From Niebla homalea (lineage: Eukaryota > Ascomycota > Lecanoromycetes > Lecanorales > Ramalinaceae), in the NCBI GenBank assembly GCA_019925105.1, contig JAHGAU010000030.1, positions 496,001-560,000 of the forward strand: a DNA stretch of 64,000 bases. The letters are read 5' to 3'. The number at the start of each line of letters is the position of its first letter. Within the stretch, counting starts at the first letter, position 1. The position numbers were made by a program, and so were the translations under genes. The notes beneath the pieces were generated by a model. It made no database searches, was not told the DNA's origin, and saw only the letters and a program-made list of their open reading frames with translations. Of this stretch, positions 50,501 to 64,000 are shown one piece after another.

Positions 50501-53500
50501 TATATTTAATAGTTTACTTTATAAGTACTTTTACCTTTATAATTATTTTTATATATTCCTTATTTTAATAAGTTTTAATTCTTTAAAACGGCATTATTAT
50601 TAAGATTATAACGTTAATTATTTTATTTAAAGCTTTTATTACCCGTTTTATAAAACGGTTAATCTATTCTTTATTATTAAATCAGGGATACTTTATTAAT
50701 TAAGATATTATTTTTACCGTTTTTATTAATATTTTGGCTTCTTTAACCGTTTTTTACGTTTATTTAAATAATAAAGGCGGAGTTACGTTAATAGATTAAT
50801 TTAAGGTTATTTATATCGGGACGTAATCCGAACTATATTTTAAGTTTTCTTAAGGTCCGTATATTATAATTAAGTTAATAATATTTTCCGAGTTAAATAT
50901 TAAGTTAATCGTAATCTTAAGTTTACGGCTTTTTTATATAATAGTTTTTTTAGCGTTAATAGCGTAAAGTTAAACTATATAATAATTATTAATAACTTTT
51001 TAAATTTAATATAATTAATCATATAACCGTCTTTATTTTATTAAACGTAATAAAGATTAAAGTCCTTTATTAAAAGGTACTTACCGGGTATAACTATAAT
51101 ATCTTTAAATAACGGGATTATAAAGGGTTTTTTCTTATTAACTGGTAACGGATTATACGTATTATAAATATTTAAAATACCCTTAATATCCCCCTTTTAT
51201 ACGATCCGGAGTATATATAGGTTCCCTTTATAATAAATAACGTCCTAATTATTTATATTTAACCTTTTATTAATAAAGAAGTATATTTACGTTATTTTAT
51301 TACTTTTAAAGGTTAAATAGAAATTATTTTTTAAATTAATTAAAGAATAAATATATTTAAATTATATAATAACTTTTATATTATTATAATATTAATATCC
51401 TTTATTTTTTTAAATCTAAATATCAATATTATGACTTTAATTATTTCTTTATATACGTTATATTATATTATCTTTAAAAGCGTAAATATATTAAATATTA
51501 ATATCCGTCGGGCTTTCCTTATTAATTTTTATTTATATAAACGGGGTTTCTTTTTAAGGTTAAGCGTTATTTATTTTAATCTTCTTATTATAATAATAAT
51601 CCCGGTTAAACGGCCGGCCTTAAAGGTTAATATTGCTATAAGCTTTTTCTTTTTTATATTATCGGTTACCGCGTTTTACCCTTCCCTATTTAATAAGCTC
51701 CGTTTACGTTTTAAAACCGTCTTTAATTACCTTATTGGTTTAAGTTTATATAAATTATAACGTTAAACTTTAATCGTTATCTTAATTTCCTTACGTTAAG
51801 TTTTCTTTATTTTTACCGTATATTATAAGTCTTATACTGAGTAATTATTATTACTATATACCGCGTATTTTGGCGCGTTCTTCGTTAAGCTTTTTATTAT
51901 TAAGTTAACGTATTTATACGTATTATATCCTTTAATATATATTATATATTTTATATTATTAAGGTATTTCGTAATAATATATTTATACCTTTAATATTTA
52001 AAGTATTAATAAATATCCATTATTTAATCTTAAGGTTTTATTAATTTAAGGGATTTACCCTTTATTACTTTTTTATTAAGGATATCGTTATATATCCTTA
52101 TTAATATTACGCTTAAGATAATTATAAAGTATCTTTTTATATAATTAAAAACGTTTAACCTTTTTATTATAAAAAGGAGACTATAATTAATAATTTTTAA
52201 TTTAAGGTAAAAGATTATATTCTCTTTTTTTATCCGCCTTAAAGTAATTTCCCTTTCTTCTTTTATAAACCTTATTAAGTATATCCCGTTTATTATAATA
52301 ATAAAGGATTACCTTAATATTTTTACCGTTTTATACTTTTTTTTACCGGTTTATCCTTTTAATTTCTTTAATCCCTTTTTCGCCTTTAATAAGGCTATAT
52401 TAAGGAAAATATCCTTACTTTATAGTTTACGTATTATAATAATTTATTTTATTAATAATTTTCTTATTATTTTAAATGCCTTTATTAATTATAATAAGTT
52501 TATTTTTACCGTTATATTCCTCTTTTTTTCGCCCGATAATTATATAATTATTATTTTCGCCTTCCTTAACGCCGTTATTTTTTTCTTTATTTTTACTTCC
52601 TTTATTATTAACGTTAATATTGCCCTTATAGCCTTTATTATCCAGCTTATCCCTATTCCTTTCCTTAAAGCTTTTTTTATCGCTTTTTTACTTTATATAT
52701 ATCCTTTTTATCTTTTTTTATTTCCGTCTACCGGTGCTTTTATTATTGTTCCTTAAATTTTACGTAATTTTTCCAACTTCCTTAAATTTTCCCCGTATTT
52801 ACGTAAAAATCTCTTATTCTTTATAATCCGATTTATAATATTAATTAAGTTTTTAACATAATATTTTTCTATATAATTATAAGGAAACCTTTTAACGTTT
52901 TTATTACCTCCTTTTTTTTTTTTTTTCCCTTACGTATTTAATAATTATTTCTTTTTATAATTTATTTTTATTTACTTAATATTTCTTTATTTTTATTTAA
53001 TTTTCTTTTAATTTATATATACTTAATAAAGCTTTTTACGCCTCCGTTTACTTTTTATCCGTCTTTATGTATTATCTTCGTCCTTTCCGCTTTTTATTTA
53101 TTATTTTTTATAATAATATTTTTATATATTATATACGTCTTTTTATACGTATTTTATTAATTATAGGCTTCTTATTTAATTTAAGGCCTTTTTATCTCGT
53201 ATTTATCGTATTATTTATATGACTTATTATTATTCTTATTAACCTAGACCACTTATCCTTCCTTCCCTTTTACTTTTATTATTATTCCGCTTCCGTTTAT
53301 CGTATTTAAAATATTATCCTTATTATTACTTAAGCTATATACGTATATATCGTTTCTGACCTCTAGGGTCCCGTTGTTCGTCGCTATTTTCAAGATTTTC
53401 ACCGCTCAAATAAAGAATATATAAAGGTAATTATCATTACTTATTTTATTTAATACCTTTATTACTTACTTTATAAAAAAATCGATTTAATCTTTATTAT

Positions 53501-56237
53501 TTAATTAAAGGAGGACTATAAATTATATTATTATTTCCTCCGCTTTCTTATAAACCTTTATTATTTTAATTATTTTCTACGTTTTCCTTACCGGTAATAA
53601 TAAAATTATATTAACGGTTTAATTTAAGGTTATTTATATTAATATATAATTTAATTTATATTTTAAGTCTTTTTATAACTTATATATTATAATTACGTTA
53701 ATAACCTTTTCCGTATTAAAAGTTAAATTAATTATCGTTTTAAACTTATAACTTTTTTACGTAATAATCCTTTATAATATTAATAATAAAAAATTAATTT
53801 AAGTAATAATTATTAATAAATTATTTAATTTAATATAATTTATTATATACTTTTTTTTATTTTATATATAATAATATAAATTAAAGTCTTTAAGTAATAT
53901 ATATTTATTTAAAGTAATTAAGACCTTTTTAAGTAATTAAGACCTTTTTAAGTAATAATATCGTAAATAGTCTTTCCCTATTTATTAACGGCGGGTTATA
54001 CATATTATAAATATTAAAATCGTTTTTTAAGTTCCCTTTTTTTATAAAACGGAATATATAAAGGTTTTTACCGTAATAAATAATATCTTAATTATTTATA
54101 TTAAGCCGCTTATTTATAAAGAAGTATATTCTGATTATTTTTTTTAAAGGTTAAATAAAACCCCTTTTTCGGATTAATAAATGAATATATATATAAGTTA
54201 TATAATAATTCTTATATTATTATAATATTAACGTTTTTAATTTTTTTAAATTTAAATATTAATATTATTATTTTAATTCTTTTTTTATAAACGTTATATT
54301 ATATTATTTTTAAAAGTATTAATATATTATATATTAACCTTTATAAAGGCTCCTTTATTTATATTTATTTAGGTTACGGACTTCTTATTAAAACCGAACG
54401 TTTTTTAATTTAATATTTTTTTAATTATTATTAAAGATATAAAACGGCCGGCCCTTAAAATTAAGATTATAAAAAGCTTCCTTTTTTTATTTTATCCGTT
54501 ATTATTATTTACCCTTTATTATTTAATTAATTAAACTTACGTTTTAAGGCTATTTTTAATTAATCCGTTAAATTAATTCTATATATATTATACCGTTAGA
54601 TTTTTACGGTTATCCGGATTTCCTTACGTTTAATCTTTTTGGTTCTTATTATATATTTAGAATCCTATATTAAATATCCTTCCTTATTATATATAATATA
54701 TTTAAACGCGTTTTTTATAAGTTTTTTAATTATTAACTTTATATATTTATAAATATTATAACTTTTAACGTAAACTATATATTTTATAATATTAAAGTAC
54801 TTTATAATAATATATTTATAATTTTAATATTTAAAATATTAATAAATATCCGTTATTTTATTTTATAATTAAATTATTTAAAATTTTTTTTTTTTTTTAA
54901 TAATCTTTTTATTTAAAATATTGTTTTATATTTTTATTAATATTATACTTAATATAATAATAAAATATTTTTTTTATACGTTTTAAAGAATTAAGTCTTT
55001 TTATTACCGGAAGAAGCCTATAATTAACGATCTTAAGCTTTAAGTAAAAAACTATATTTTCCTTTTTTATATTTTTAAACGTAATTTTTTTTATTTTTAT
55101 AAAATATAATAAGTATATTTTATTTATTATAACGGTAAATAATTACTTTAAAATTTTAATTAATTTATATTCTTTTTTATTAATTTAAGTTTTAAATTTC
55201 TTTAAGTTTTCTTTTATTTTTAATAATATTATATTAAAAAAATATCTTTATTTTATAGCTTATATACCGTAATAATTTATTTTATTAATGGTTTTATCGT
55301 TACCTTAAAAGCCTTTATTAATTATAATAAGTTTACTTTTATAACCGTATTTTTCTCCTTATTATTAAATAAGTAAACCGTTATTATTTTTACCTTCCTT
55401 AATATAGTTATTTTTTCTTCCGTTATCCCCTTACTTTTTACTGTAAATATCCCTTTTATTATTTTTATTATTTAACTTTTTTTCGCTTAAGAGGTTATTG
55501 CCTTTATATTTTCATTTTATACCTTTAATTTTAAGTTGCCGTTTTTATTTTTTATTAACGCTTTTATTTCCGTTTCTTAAAAGCCCCGTAAACGTTCCGC
55601 TTTTTTTAATTTTAATTTTAATTTTATATAAAAATCCTTTATATTTTTTAATTTCATCCGTAATATTAATTAGGTTTTTAACGTAATATCCTTCTATTCT
55701 ACCGTAAGGAGTCCTTTTAAGGCTTTTATTGCCTTCTTTACCGCTTTTTCGCCCTTATTTACCGGGCGATATATTATCTTTATCCCTTATTTTTAATCTT
55801 TTAAGGTTTTATCTTTTTTATTAACTTTATTTCCTTTTTATATACCCTTAATAATACTTTTATTACGGTTTTCTTGCTTTTTCCCCCCGTTTATACCCTT
55901 TATTATTAATACCGTATCGGCCTTTTTACCCTTTTATTTACTTATTACTTCCGTATTATTATTACGTGTTTTACGTACTTTAATACGCGTATTTTATTAA
56001 CCTTAATTCATTTATTTATTTTAAGTATTATCCGGCTTATTATTATTATATTACCTATATACGTTATCGCTGTTTTTATTAATATAGGCTATTTACCCGT
56101 TTACCACCTTATTCTTAACTATTATGCTACTTTTACTTATCGTACTTAATATACTTCCCTCACTATTACTAAAGCTATATATGTATGCATCGTTTTGGAC
56201 CTCTGGGGTCCCTTTGTTCGTCGCCATCCTTATAAAT
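44589..56237 (-). mobile_element. LINE A (Tad1-like), full length, holding LINE B
   Basis: A full-length minus-strand LINE in two parts (44589-47624 and 53448-56237), about 5.8 kb when joined. The TSD AAATCTTTTACTT is perfect. The GATT-repeat tail begins at 44589; ORF1 starts at 56225-56227 with only 10 bases of 5' UTR. The 5' block ends ..AAAGGGACCCCAGAGGTCC as in LINE D (subfamily beta). The endonuclease region (about 54120-54330), RT and 3' part are collinear with LINE C. Copia G at about 15090 gives the empty site in the host family. The plus-strand 62-codon frame at 55498-55686 is antisense. Confidence 0.95.
47625..53435 (-). mobile_element. LINE B (Tad1-like), full length, about 5.8 kb, inside LINE A
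   Basis: A minus-strand LINE with GATT tail from 47625 and 5' end near 53435. The flanks ATTAATTATTTT (47613-47624) and ATTACTTATTTT (53436-53447) form a 12-bp TSD with one mismatch. LINE C shows the uninterrupted site near 28730. The ORF1 start codon at 53385-53387 has become ATA, a CpA-to-TpA hit, while the next about 35 bases are kept. About 48 bases of CA-containing 5' UTR lie beyond it. A less mutated patch occurs at 48040-48120 in the 3' part. Subfamily alpha. The 109-codon plus-strand frame at 51431-51760 is antisense to the endonuclease region. Confidence 0.93.
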
Positions 56238-56250
56238 AAATCTTTTACTT

Positions 56251-58545
56251 ATAGGGTTTTATTTAAGGTTACTTTATACCGTTAATTTATAAATAATATT
56301 ATAATCTTTAAAATAATCTTAAAAGTCTTTTAATATACATTTACCCCCGTTATTTACCCGTAAACGCTTAATTTTCCGGTTAATAGTCTTATATTTAATT
56401 TAAAATTACTTGAATTTATAAGCTACGTCCGACTTATAAATTATTAAGTAAACTTCAATATATAAATAATATTATCCCGGAAAGTAATAAAATATTTAAT
56501 TATATTAAAGCCTACCAACTTAATAAACCCCGTAACGTCTAAGTAAATAAACTTCAATAAAATAATCCTTAATTTAAAATATCCCTTATAAAGTTAAGAG
56601 GTTATTTTATTAAAAATATAATATATATATGTTACCTTTTTTAAAAGCTTTTCTTACTCTTTTTATTTATATTTAAGGGATATCCTTATTGATACCTTAA
56701 TTAACTTAACGATAGATTAAGGGCCGAAATATTTTATTTTTATATATTAAGTTAATATATTATTTAATACGTTAAACACCGTTATTATTAACTAAAGTAA
56801 TATTTAGAAATTTAGTATAAAAAGCTATCCTTATTAGGAATATATGAATTTATTAAATCTTTTAATTATTATCCGTTTAACCCGGGAAATTATTATTTCG
56901 GCTTTATTATTTAGGAGCTAAATTTCTAAAAAAAAAAAGGTTTACTTTGTTATCGGGGGAGTAAACAGAGTTTAAAAACTTAATTATTATTTTTTTCTTA
57001 TCGATATTATAGATTACCCGGGCGGTATTAATACCGCTTATATAATTAATTTATATTAAATTTAACCTTAAAAATACCATTTAATAAAACTAAAGATCGT
57101 TATTAAAGAATTCTTTTTAATGGAAAAGGTATTTACTATAATTATTATCTAAGATTATTAACTTTTATAAATTAACTAGGTTAACGGATATTATTATATA
57201 TTTAAACTTAACGTTTACGTTTATTATACTATAAACCTCCTTTAAAATTAATAGATTTACCGGTATAATAATAATAATAGCTTTTTTAGTTTTCGGCTTT
57301 TTTAACCTTTAATATAACGTTTTAATCCTTTTCTTAAGGTAAAGGATTTAGTAATTACTTTCCGGGTATTTATTATTACGGCCTTTTACGGTATAATAGT
57401 TATACTTTTAATTACTATATTCGGTAAAGGATTACTTATTATTAACCTTTAAAGTTATTAAATAAAATTACAAAATAATATTAACGCGGATTATATTAAT
57501 CTATAATTCTTCATTAATAATTCTTAATATGATTTTATTAAAATTAAGAGAATTTTAATTTAAAATAATTTAATTTTAAGTTAAGTTAATATAAAAATAT
57601 TATTAACCGTTATTAAAACCGAATAAAAAAAATTAAATAATTTTTAAAATTAAAACCTTATATAACTTATTAATAACCAGTATTTCGGCAATATATTTAC
57701 GGAATTTACGGGTAAATTAATTAACCGTTTTATTTAAACCTTTTATTATTATTTTAAACTCCCGGATTAACTTAATATATAAACTTAAACCTTAAGGTTT
57801 AAAATAAATAATAAGAATAATCCAGATTTCCTTAATCGTATTTAATTTATCTATAAGGTAACGTATATTATTTTTATAATAAGTTTTAATAACTATAATA
57901 ACCTTAAGTTTATCCTTAATAATTATAAGCTTATAAAAGTTATTAAAGATTAATTAATTTTTAACTTATTAATATTATAATATTTATTAAAGTTACTTAA
58001 TTAATAACGGAATTATATTAAAAAAGAAATTCCCGGAAATTAAGTTTTTAATTTTAAAGGTTATTTTTAATAAAAAAATAAAAACTTAAAGTCTTTAAAT
58101 TAATATTTATATATAAAGAAATATTAAATACTTAATTAAATTTAAATTTAAGGTTAAGATTAAATAAAAAGTTTAATGAATTTTTTAATTTTAATAATTT
58201 TAATTCGAATTAATATTTAATTAATAAATTATTTAAAAATAAAGGATATTCCGTATTAAATAATAGGATTTAACTTTTTGCCCTTAAATAAAGCTTAAAA
58301 ATTAATTTATTAAACGGTAACATTAAAGGTTTTTTAAATACCTTTAAATTAAAACTATTATAAGACTTCGGCGTAAACGGAGGTAAATACTTTTTATTTA
58401 CGTCTTTAATTATTTCTTAAGTAATCCTCCGGTTTTCTTTTTAAAGGTTTCTTAAATAAAAATAAAAGAATTTATTTTTAATTTAACGGTAAAAATAAAA
58501 AAAAGGATTTCTGTATTAATAAAGTAGAATAATAATATACTTAGG
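56251..58545 (-). pseudogene. Copia H integrase-to-gag part (broken)
   Basis: The rest of Copia H beyond LINE A. It aligns with Copia G at 15085-15877, 16949-16986, 33017-33565 and 39621-40546 in one uninterrupted run, and so documents the empty sites of the TRIM-like element, Copia F and Copia F2. Integrase, protease and gag residues cannot be read through the RIP damage. It is cut at about 58545 by LINE I; the remaining 5' part of H lies beyond the window. Confidence 0.85.
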
Positions 58546-58553
58546 AGAGAAAA

Positions 58554-60400
58554 ATGGCGACGAACAACGGGACCCCAGAGGTCAGAAACGATGCATACGT
58601 GTATAGCTTAAGTAATAATAAGGATAGTATTTTAAATGTAATAAGCGGAAATAAAATAATAATAAAAATAAAAAGGGAAGAAAAGTAAACGGCCTAGGTT
58701 AATAGGAACGGTAATAAGTCGTATAAATAATATAATAAATATAAGATAGAAAAGCCTTAAATTAAATAAGGAGTTTATAGTTAATAAGATATATATAAAG
58801 GGACGCGTATAACGCGTAAAGGTATTATTATAAAGGATAATAAATAAAGGATAGAAAGGATAAGGACGGTACGCGGGGACGGATAAGGGGTAAACGGAGG
58901 CGTAAAAGGCCTTATTAAGTATATATAAATTAAAAGAAAGTTAAGTAAAAATAAAAAAATATTAAATAAATAAAAATAAACTATAAAAAGAAATAATTAT
59001 TAAATACGTAAAGGAAAAGAAAAAAAAAAGGAAGTAATAAAGGTATTAAAAAGCCTCCTTATAATTATATAAAAGGATATTACGTTAAAAACTTAATCGA
59101 TATTATAAATCGGATTATAAAGAATAAAAGACTTTTATATAAATATGAAGAGAGGTTTAAAGGAGTTAAAGAGGTTATATAGAGTTTAAAAAGCGGTAAT
59201 AAAAGTGCCGGCGGATAAAAACGAAAGGAAATAGAAAAAATACGTATAAAGCGAAAAAGCAATAGAAAAGGCTTTAAAAAAAAAGCGGGGATAAGCTAAA
59301 TAATGAAAGCTATAAAGGCAACGCTGGTATTAATAATAAAGGAAATAAGGGTAAAAAAGAAGGCGGTAGCGTTAAAGAAGGCGAAAATAATAATTATATA
59401 ATTATTAAGTAAAAAAAAGAAAAATATAATAATAAAAATAAACCCATTATAATTAATAAAAATATTTAAAGTAATAAGAAAACTATTAACGGAGTAAATT
59501 ATTATAATATATAAGCTATAAAGCGGGGATATTTTCCTTAATATAACCTTATTAAAAACGAAAAAAAAACTAAAGAAATTAAAGGGATAAGCCGGTAAAA
59601 AAGGGTATAAAACGATAAAAATATTAAGGCAATCCTTTATTATCGCAATAAATAAAATATACTTAATAAGGTTTATAAGGGAGGAAAAGGAAATGATTTT
59701 AAAACGGATAAAAAAAAAGAATATAGTTTTTTACTTTAAATTAAAAATCATTAATTATAATCTCCCCTTTATAATAAAGAGGTTAAACGTTTTTAATTAT
59801 ATAAAGAAATACTTTACGATTATTTTAAGCGTAACGTTAATAAAAATATATAATAATATCCTTAATAAAAAGGTAATAAAAAGTAAATTTTTTAAATAAA
59901 TAAGATTTTAAAACCGGATAACGGATATTTATTAATACTTTAAATATTAAAGGTACGGATATATTATTATAAAGTACCTTAATAATATAAAGTACGTAAT
60001 ATATATTAAAAGGTATAATACGTATAAATACGTTAACTTAATAATAAAAAACTTAATGAAAAATACGTTAAAATACGTAATATATAATAATAATAATTAC
60101 TTAATATAAAACTTATAATATATAGTAAAAATAAAGGAAATTTAACGTAAAAAAATTAAAATAATAATTAAGGTTTAACGTTATAATTTATATAAACTTA
60201 AACCGGTAAAATAATTAAAAATAATCTTAAAACGTAAATAAAACTTATTAAATAAAAAAAGGTAAAACGTAATAATTAATAACGTAAAAAAAAGGAAGCT
60301 TATAGCAATATTAACCTTTAAAACCGGCCGCCTAACCGGGATTATTATCGTAATAAAAAGATTAAAATAAATAATATTTAATTTTAAAAAAAAACCGTTT
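58554..60400 (+). pseudogene. LINE I ORF1, gag-like (broken)
   Basis: It begins ATGGCGACGAACAACGGGAC, little mutated for about 50 bases, then decays. The open stretch 59693-59899 reads ILKRIKKKNIVFYFKLKIIN, LPFIIKRLNVF and LIKIYNNILNKKVIKS. This is collinear with LINE D 21324-21596 and shows selection on this frame before decay. The minus-strand 60-codon frame at 59080-59262 is antisense. Confidence 0.75.
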
Positions 60401-60469
60401 ATATAAATAAAAATTAATAAAGAAAGCCTAATGGATATTAATATTTAATATATTTACGCTTTTAAGGGT

Positions 60470-63400
60470 AATATAATATAACGTACATAAGGAAGTAATT
60501 AAAGCCGTAATACCAATATTTAAATTTAAAAAGGTAAAGAATATCGATATTATAGCGATATAAGAGTTATTATATAGTCCGTATATTTACTTAACCTTTA
60601 AAAATAATAAGATAATACGGATATACTTTTTTATTAATAAAAGGTTAAATATAAATAACTAGGATATTACTTATTACGGAAGGAACTTATATACGCTTTA
60701 AATCGTATAAAAAAGGGATATTAAGGGTAATTTAAATATTTATAATATATATAATCCGTTACCGGTTAATAAGAAAGGATTTTTTACGATCCCGTTATTT
60801 AAAAATATTATAACTATACTTAATAAATATCTTTTAATAAAAGACTTTAATCTTTATTACGTTTAATAGAATAAAGATAATTATATAATTAATTATATTA
60901 AATTTAAAGAATTATTAATAATTATTATACGGTTTAACTTTACGTTATTAATATTAAAAAAAATTATTATATAAAAAAACCGTAAACTTAAAATTATAAT
61001 TAATTTAATATTCAACTTAAAAGGTATTATTAATTTAATTATAATATATAAACCCCGAAAGGACTTAAAATACGGTTCGGATTACGTCCCGATATAAACG
61101 ACCTTAAATTGGTCCGTTAATATAACTCCGTTTTTGCCGTTTAAATAAATATAAAAAACGGTTAAGGAAATTAAGGTATTTATAAAAACGGTAGAATTAA
61201 TATTTTAATTAACGGAGCTCCCCCGGCTTAATAATAAAAAATAAATTAACCGTTTTATAAAACGGGTAATAAAAGCTTTAAATAAAGTAATTAACGTTAT
61301 AATCTTAATAATAAAGTTATCTTAAAGAATTAAAACTTATTAAAATAAGGAATATATAAAGGCGATTATAAAGATAAAAGTACTTATAAAATAAATTATT
61401 AAATATAAGAACCGGGAAACGCTTTAATAATTAAAAAAAACTTAAAAAAAAAAAGAAAAGAACTATTTAAAAGGCTAAATAAATATACTTCCGGGCTATA
61501 ATATATAACTTAACGGTTTTTTTTCGCAATATTTAAAAATTAATAAAATACGGTAAAAAATAAAATAAGAAATTTAAATTTATTCTTAAATTTTTACCTT
61601 TAAAAAGATTAAACGGTATAATAATAAATATTTTTAACGGTAAAATTAAAACTTTTAAAGGGACGTTTTTTTTATTACCGGAAGCTAACCTAATAAATAT
61701 TAATAATACGGTATGTTTTAAATTAATAATAATAAGTAAAATAATAACTTAAAAGATAATAATTAAAATAATTAATAAACTGAAAAAAGATAAAATCCTT
61801 AAACTTAACGGTATATTAAATAAATTCCTATTTATAATAACGTTATTATTTAAAAAGGTCTTTATTTATTTATTTTAAGCTTATTTTAATATAGGATATT
61901 ACCCCTATAAATTTAAGGAAATTAAGACGATTATCCTTAAGAAGCCGGTTAAGTTAAATTACTTAAAAGTAAAGTTATATAGACTTATAATACTCCTTTA
62001 TACGTTAAGGAAAACTCTAGAAATAATAATTATAAAGATCTTAAATAATTACGTAAAAAAATATAAGTTATTCTTTAATTAATAAATAAAAATAAGAAAA
62101 AAACGGTTAACGGAAACGGCTCTTAAAGGCTTAATTAATAACGTATATACGGTATAAAACTATAAGAAAAAGTATATTATAAGTCTTCTTTCCTTAAATA
62201 TTATAAAAGCGTTTAATAAAATAAATTATTAAAGATTACTATATAATTTACGGAAAAAAAGGGATTTATTTTTTTTTATAAATTAAATAAAAAGTTTCTT
62301 AAGTAACCGAACAACGTTAATTAATTTAAGGCAGAAAACGAATATAATAAAGCCCGTAATAATAAGAATTCCTTAAAAATTATTTATTTCTTTAATCTTA
62401 TTCCTATTCTTTAACGGTCCGCTTATTAAAAACTTAATAAAGTTAAAATAAAAGGTTTAAATAAGGGGTTTTATTAATAATATTTACCTCTTAACTTATA
62501 ATACGTTTACTTATATAAATCATTTAAAACTAAATTAAGCTTATAAAGTTTATTTATAATAAATAAAAATATATAAGACTTAATTTATTTTATATAAGTA
62601 TAAACTTATTTATATAATAAGGAGTTTAACGTTATATAATATAATAGTTATAATAAACTTAAGTAATATAACGGTAAAACCGGAAGTTAATATTAAAGTA
62701 TTTAACTTATAAATTAATAAGAAATTAAATTAAAAAAATTATATAAAAAAGGTTTAAAAGAAGATAATTTTATAAAAAAGGGGCTATATTTACCTTATAA
62801 CGTTAATATAAAAAATTACCTTATAAAAGGCTAAAACCGTTTATTAAGCGGTTATAAAGCTTATAATAACGTACGTAATAATTATTTAATACGTATTTAA
62901 GGATACGCTTAAATATAAAAAAGAGTTTATCCGGTAATTATAAAAAGTTTAAAACCGATATTTAAAAATAATAAATAAAGTATATAAAGTAACTTTTATC
63001 CCGGTATTAGAATTTAAAATCTTTATATTATTAATAAAGTTAATTTTAAATTAAATAATTACTTAAATAAAACTTAAAAAAAGTATAAACTTAATTATAT
63101 TAATAGGAAACGAACGTATTTATTAAAACTATAAAAGGCCTTAAATAAAAAGGCATAAAGAAATAGTATTTATTTTTTTTACGGAAGTTAAATTAAAATA
63201 AATTAAAAAAGAAATTAACTTAACTTACGTTTAAGAAGTTAATATAAGAATATATAAATTCTTATTTAAAGTAAAAATAATAAAGGAAAAGAAAATTATA
63301 AAGATAAAATTAACGGTAATTACCCTATAAATTATAAAGAAATAAATAAAGTATTAATATAAATATAAAGAATTAATTTTTTAAAAATAATAATACCCGG

Positions 63401-64000
63401 CTTTAAATAGCGATAAGGTTATTAATAAGTATTTTTAACGTTACGGGATTATAAAGAAAAATAATAATACGTTAATAATCTAACTTTAAATAAATAAAAA
63501 CGGCTTAATTTATTTCCTTTTTATTATATATACCGGTAACCGGACCGATATTAATTATAAATATAAATAATAAAAGTAAAACGTTATATACGTATTAATT
63601 TCCTATTTATTATTTAAGGAATTTAAACTGGAATTAATTAAAAAGGTAAGGATTAATAATTATCGTTAAATACTTATTAGTAAAAAAGTATTAAAGCGGC
63701 CGCCAGATTTATAATAGCTACGGGCTTATTATTATAATTTAACTTAATTAAAGAAATAAATAAAGTGGTTAAAAACTTAATTAAAAAACCTTATTACCGA
63801 TTTAAAGGTAAAAAGTAACGGCGGAAAAATTATACTTAATAGGGGGTTAAAGGGGCTATAGATACCGGAGCAATATAAAAAGCGATATTACGTTAATTAA
63901 TAAAATTATATAAATAAGGTAATAATAATATATATATTAATAAGGATATTTAATAATATAATCGGAATTTTAAAATTTTAACATTAAATAAACCCGTAAA
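60470..64000 (+). pseudogene. LINE I ORF2: endonuclease and RT (broken, 3' end outside)
   Basis: Endonuclease at about 60475-60650: VIPIFKFKKVKNIDIIAI, then ELLYSPYIYL, IRIYFFINKRLN, matching the LINE C copy (MFEFKEVEDVDVIVMQELPY). RT catalytic box at 62470-62481: FINN followed by IYLLTYN (family: FVDDxxLLAYG). RNase H and the C-terminal knuckle are not readable. Stops are TAA/TAG. Confidence 0.82.

Larger units (their letters stand above)
58546..64000 (+). mobile_element. LINE I (Tad1-like), plus strand, runs off the window
   Basis: It starts within Copia H sequence, with only about 8-10 bases (GAGAGAAAA) before the start codon at 58554-58556 and the preserved 5' block of subfamily alpha. 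At the window end the sequence matches the 3' region of LINE J near 4975-4995, so about 300 bases of the 3' end are missing. The length so far (5455 bp) fits a full-length copy. The 3' tail and TSD cannot be seen. Confidence 0.92.

Noticed and set aside
51431..51760. 109-codon plus-strand ORF, the longest in the window
   Set aside because: It lies antisense to the endonuclease region of minus-strand LINE B. Its Leu/Ile/Phe-rich content is what RIP creates opposite AT-rich coding sequence.
55498..55686. Plus-strand 62-codon hydrophobic ORF, possible membrane peptide
   Set aside because: Antisense to ORF1 of LINE A; hydrophobicity is a by-product of TTT/TTA codons.
59080..59262. Minus-strand 60-codon ORF
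   Set aside because: Antisense to LINE I ORF1.

Overview
The window is a transposon graveyard of the kind found in AT-rich isochores, or possibly centromeric blocks, of filamentous ascomycetes (Pezizomycotina). I found no host gene, rRNA or tRNA. By eye it is about four-fifths A+T. Over tens of kilobases the dinucleotides CA and TG are almost missing, while CG, CC and GG persist. That is the signature of repeat-induced point mutation (RIP, CpA to TpA). Almost every in-frame stop in the decayed genes is TAA or TAG at a position where the family has Gln or Trp. The resident families fit this assignment: Tad1-like LINEs with AATC-type tails, Ty3/Gypsy elements (one with a chromodomain), and Ty1/Copia elements whose primer-binding site matches the 5' half of initiator tRNA-Met.

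Layout. 1-4300: two minus-strand LINEs, one inside the other (K1 in K2). 4300-6240: a minus-strand Gypsy fragment (Gypsy-2) split by a 388-bp truncated LINE (J) with a perfect 11-bp target-site duplication (TSD). 6228-6345: a GC-rich hairpin island. 6350-11400: plus-strand Gypsy-3 (gag, RT, RNase H, integrase, chromodomain). 11400-13067: unassigned sequence that includes a frame-continuous decayed minus-strand ORF of unknown identity. 13068-about 41838: minus-strand Copia G, broken by three insertions: a 1066-bp GC-rich non-autonomous LTR element (TRIM-like, 15878-16943), Copia F (16992-33011) and Copia F2 (33566-39615). F holds LINE C (19868-29595), which holds LINE D (20188-26020), so nesting is four deep. 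41740-58545: Copia H, same family as G, broken by LINE A (44589-56237), which holds LINE B (47625-53435). 58546-64000: LINE I, plus strand, inserted in H and running off the window.

Most insertions are anchored by TSDs. G and H are two copies of one family and give each other's empty sites; LINEs A and C do the same for the insertions they carry. The insertion order can therefore be read directly. CA/TG-rich sequence survives mainly at element edges (LINE 5' ends, 5'-truncation ends, short LTRs) and in the TRIM-like element. The TRIM-like element is the most unusual unit here: it has 178-bp LTRs, a perfect 5-bp TSD, a purine tract, internal tandem repeats, no coding capacity, and a Pol III A-box-like motif in each LTR.
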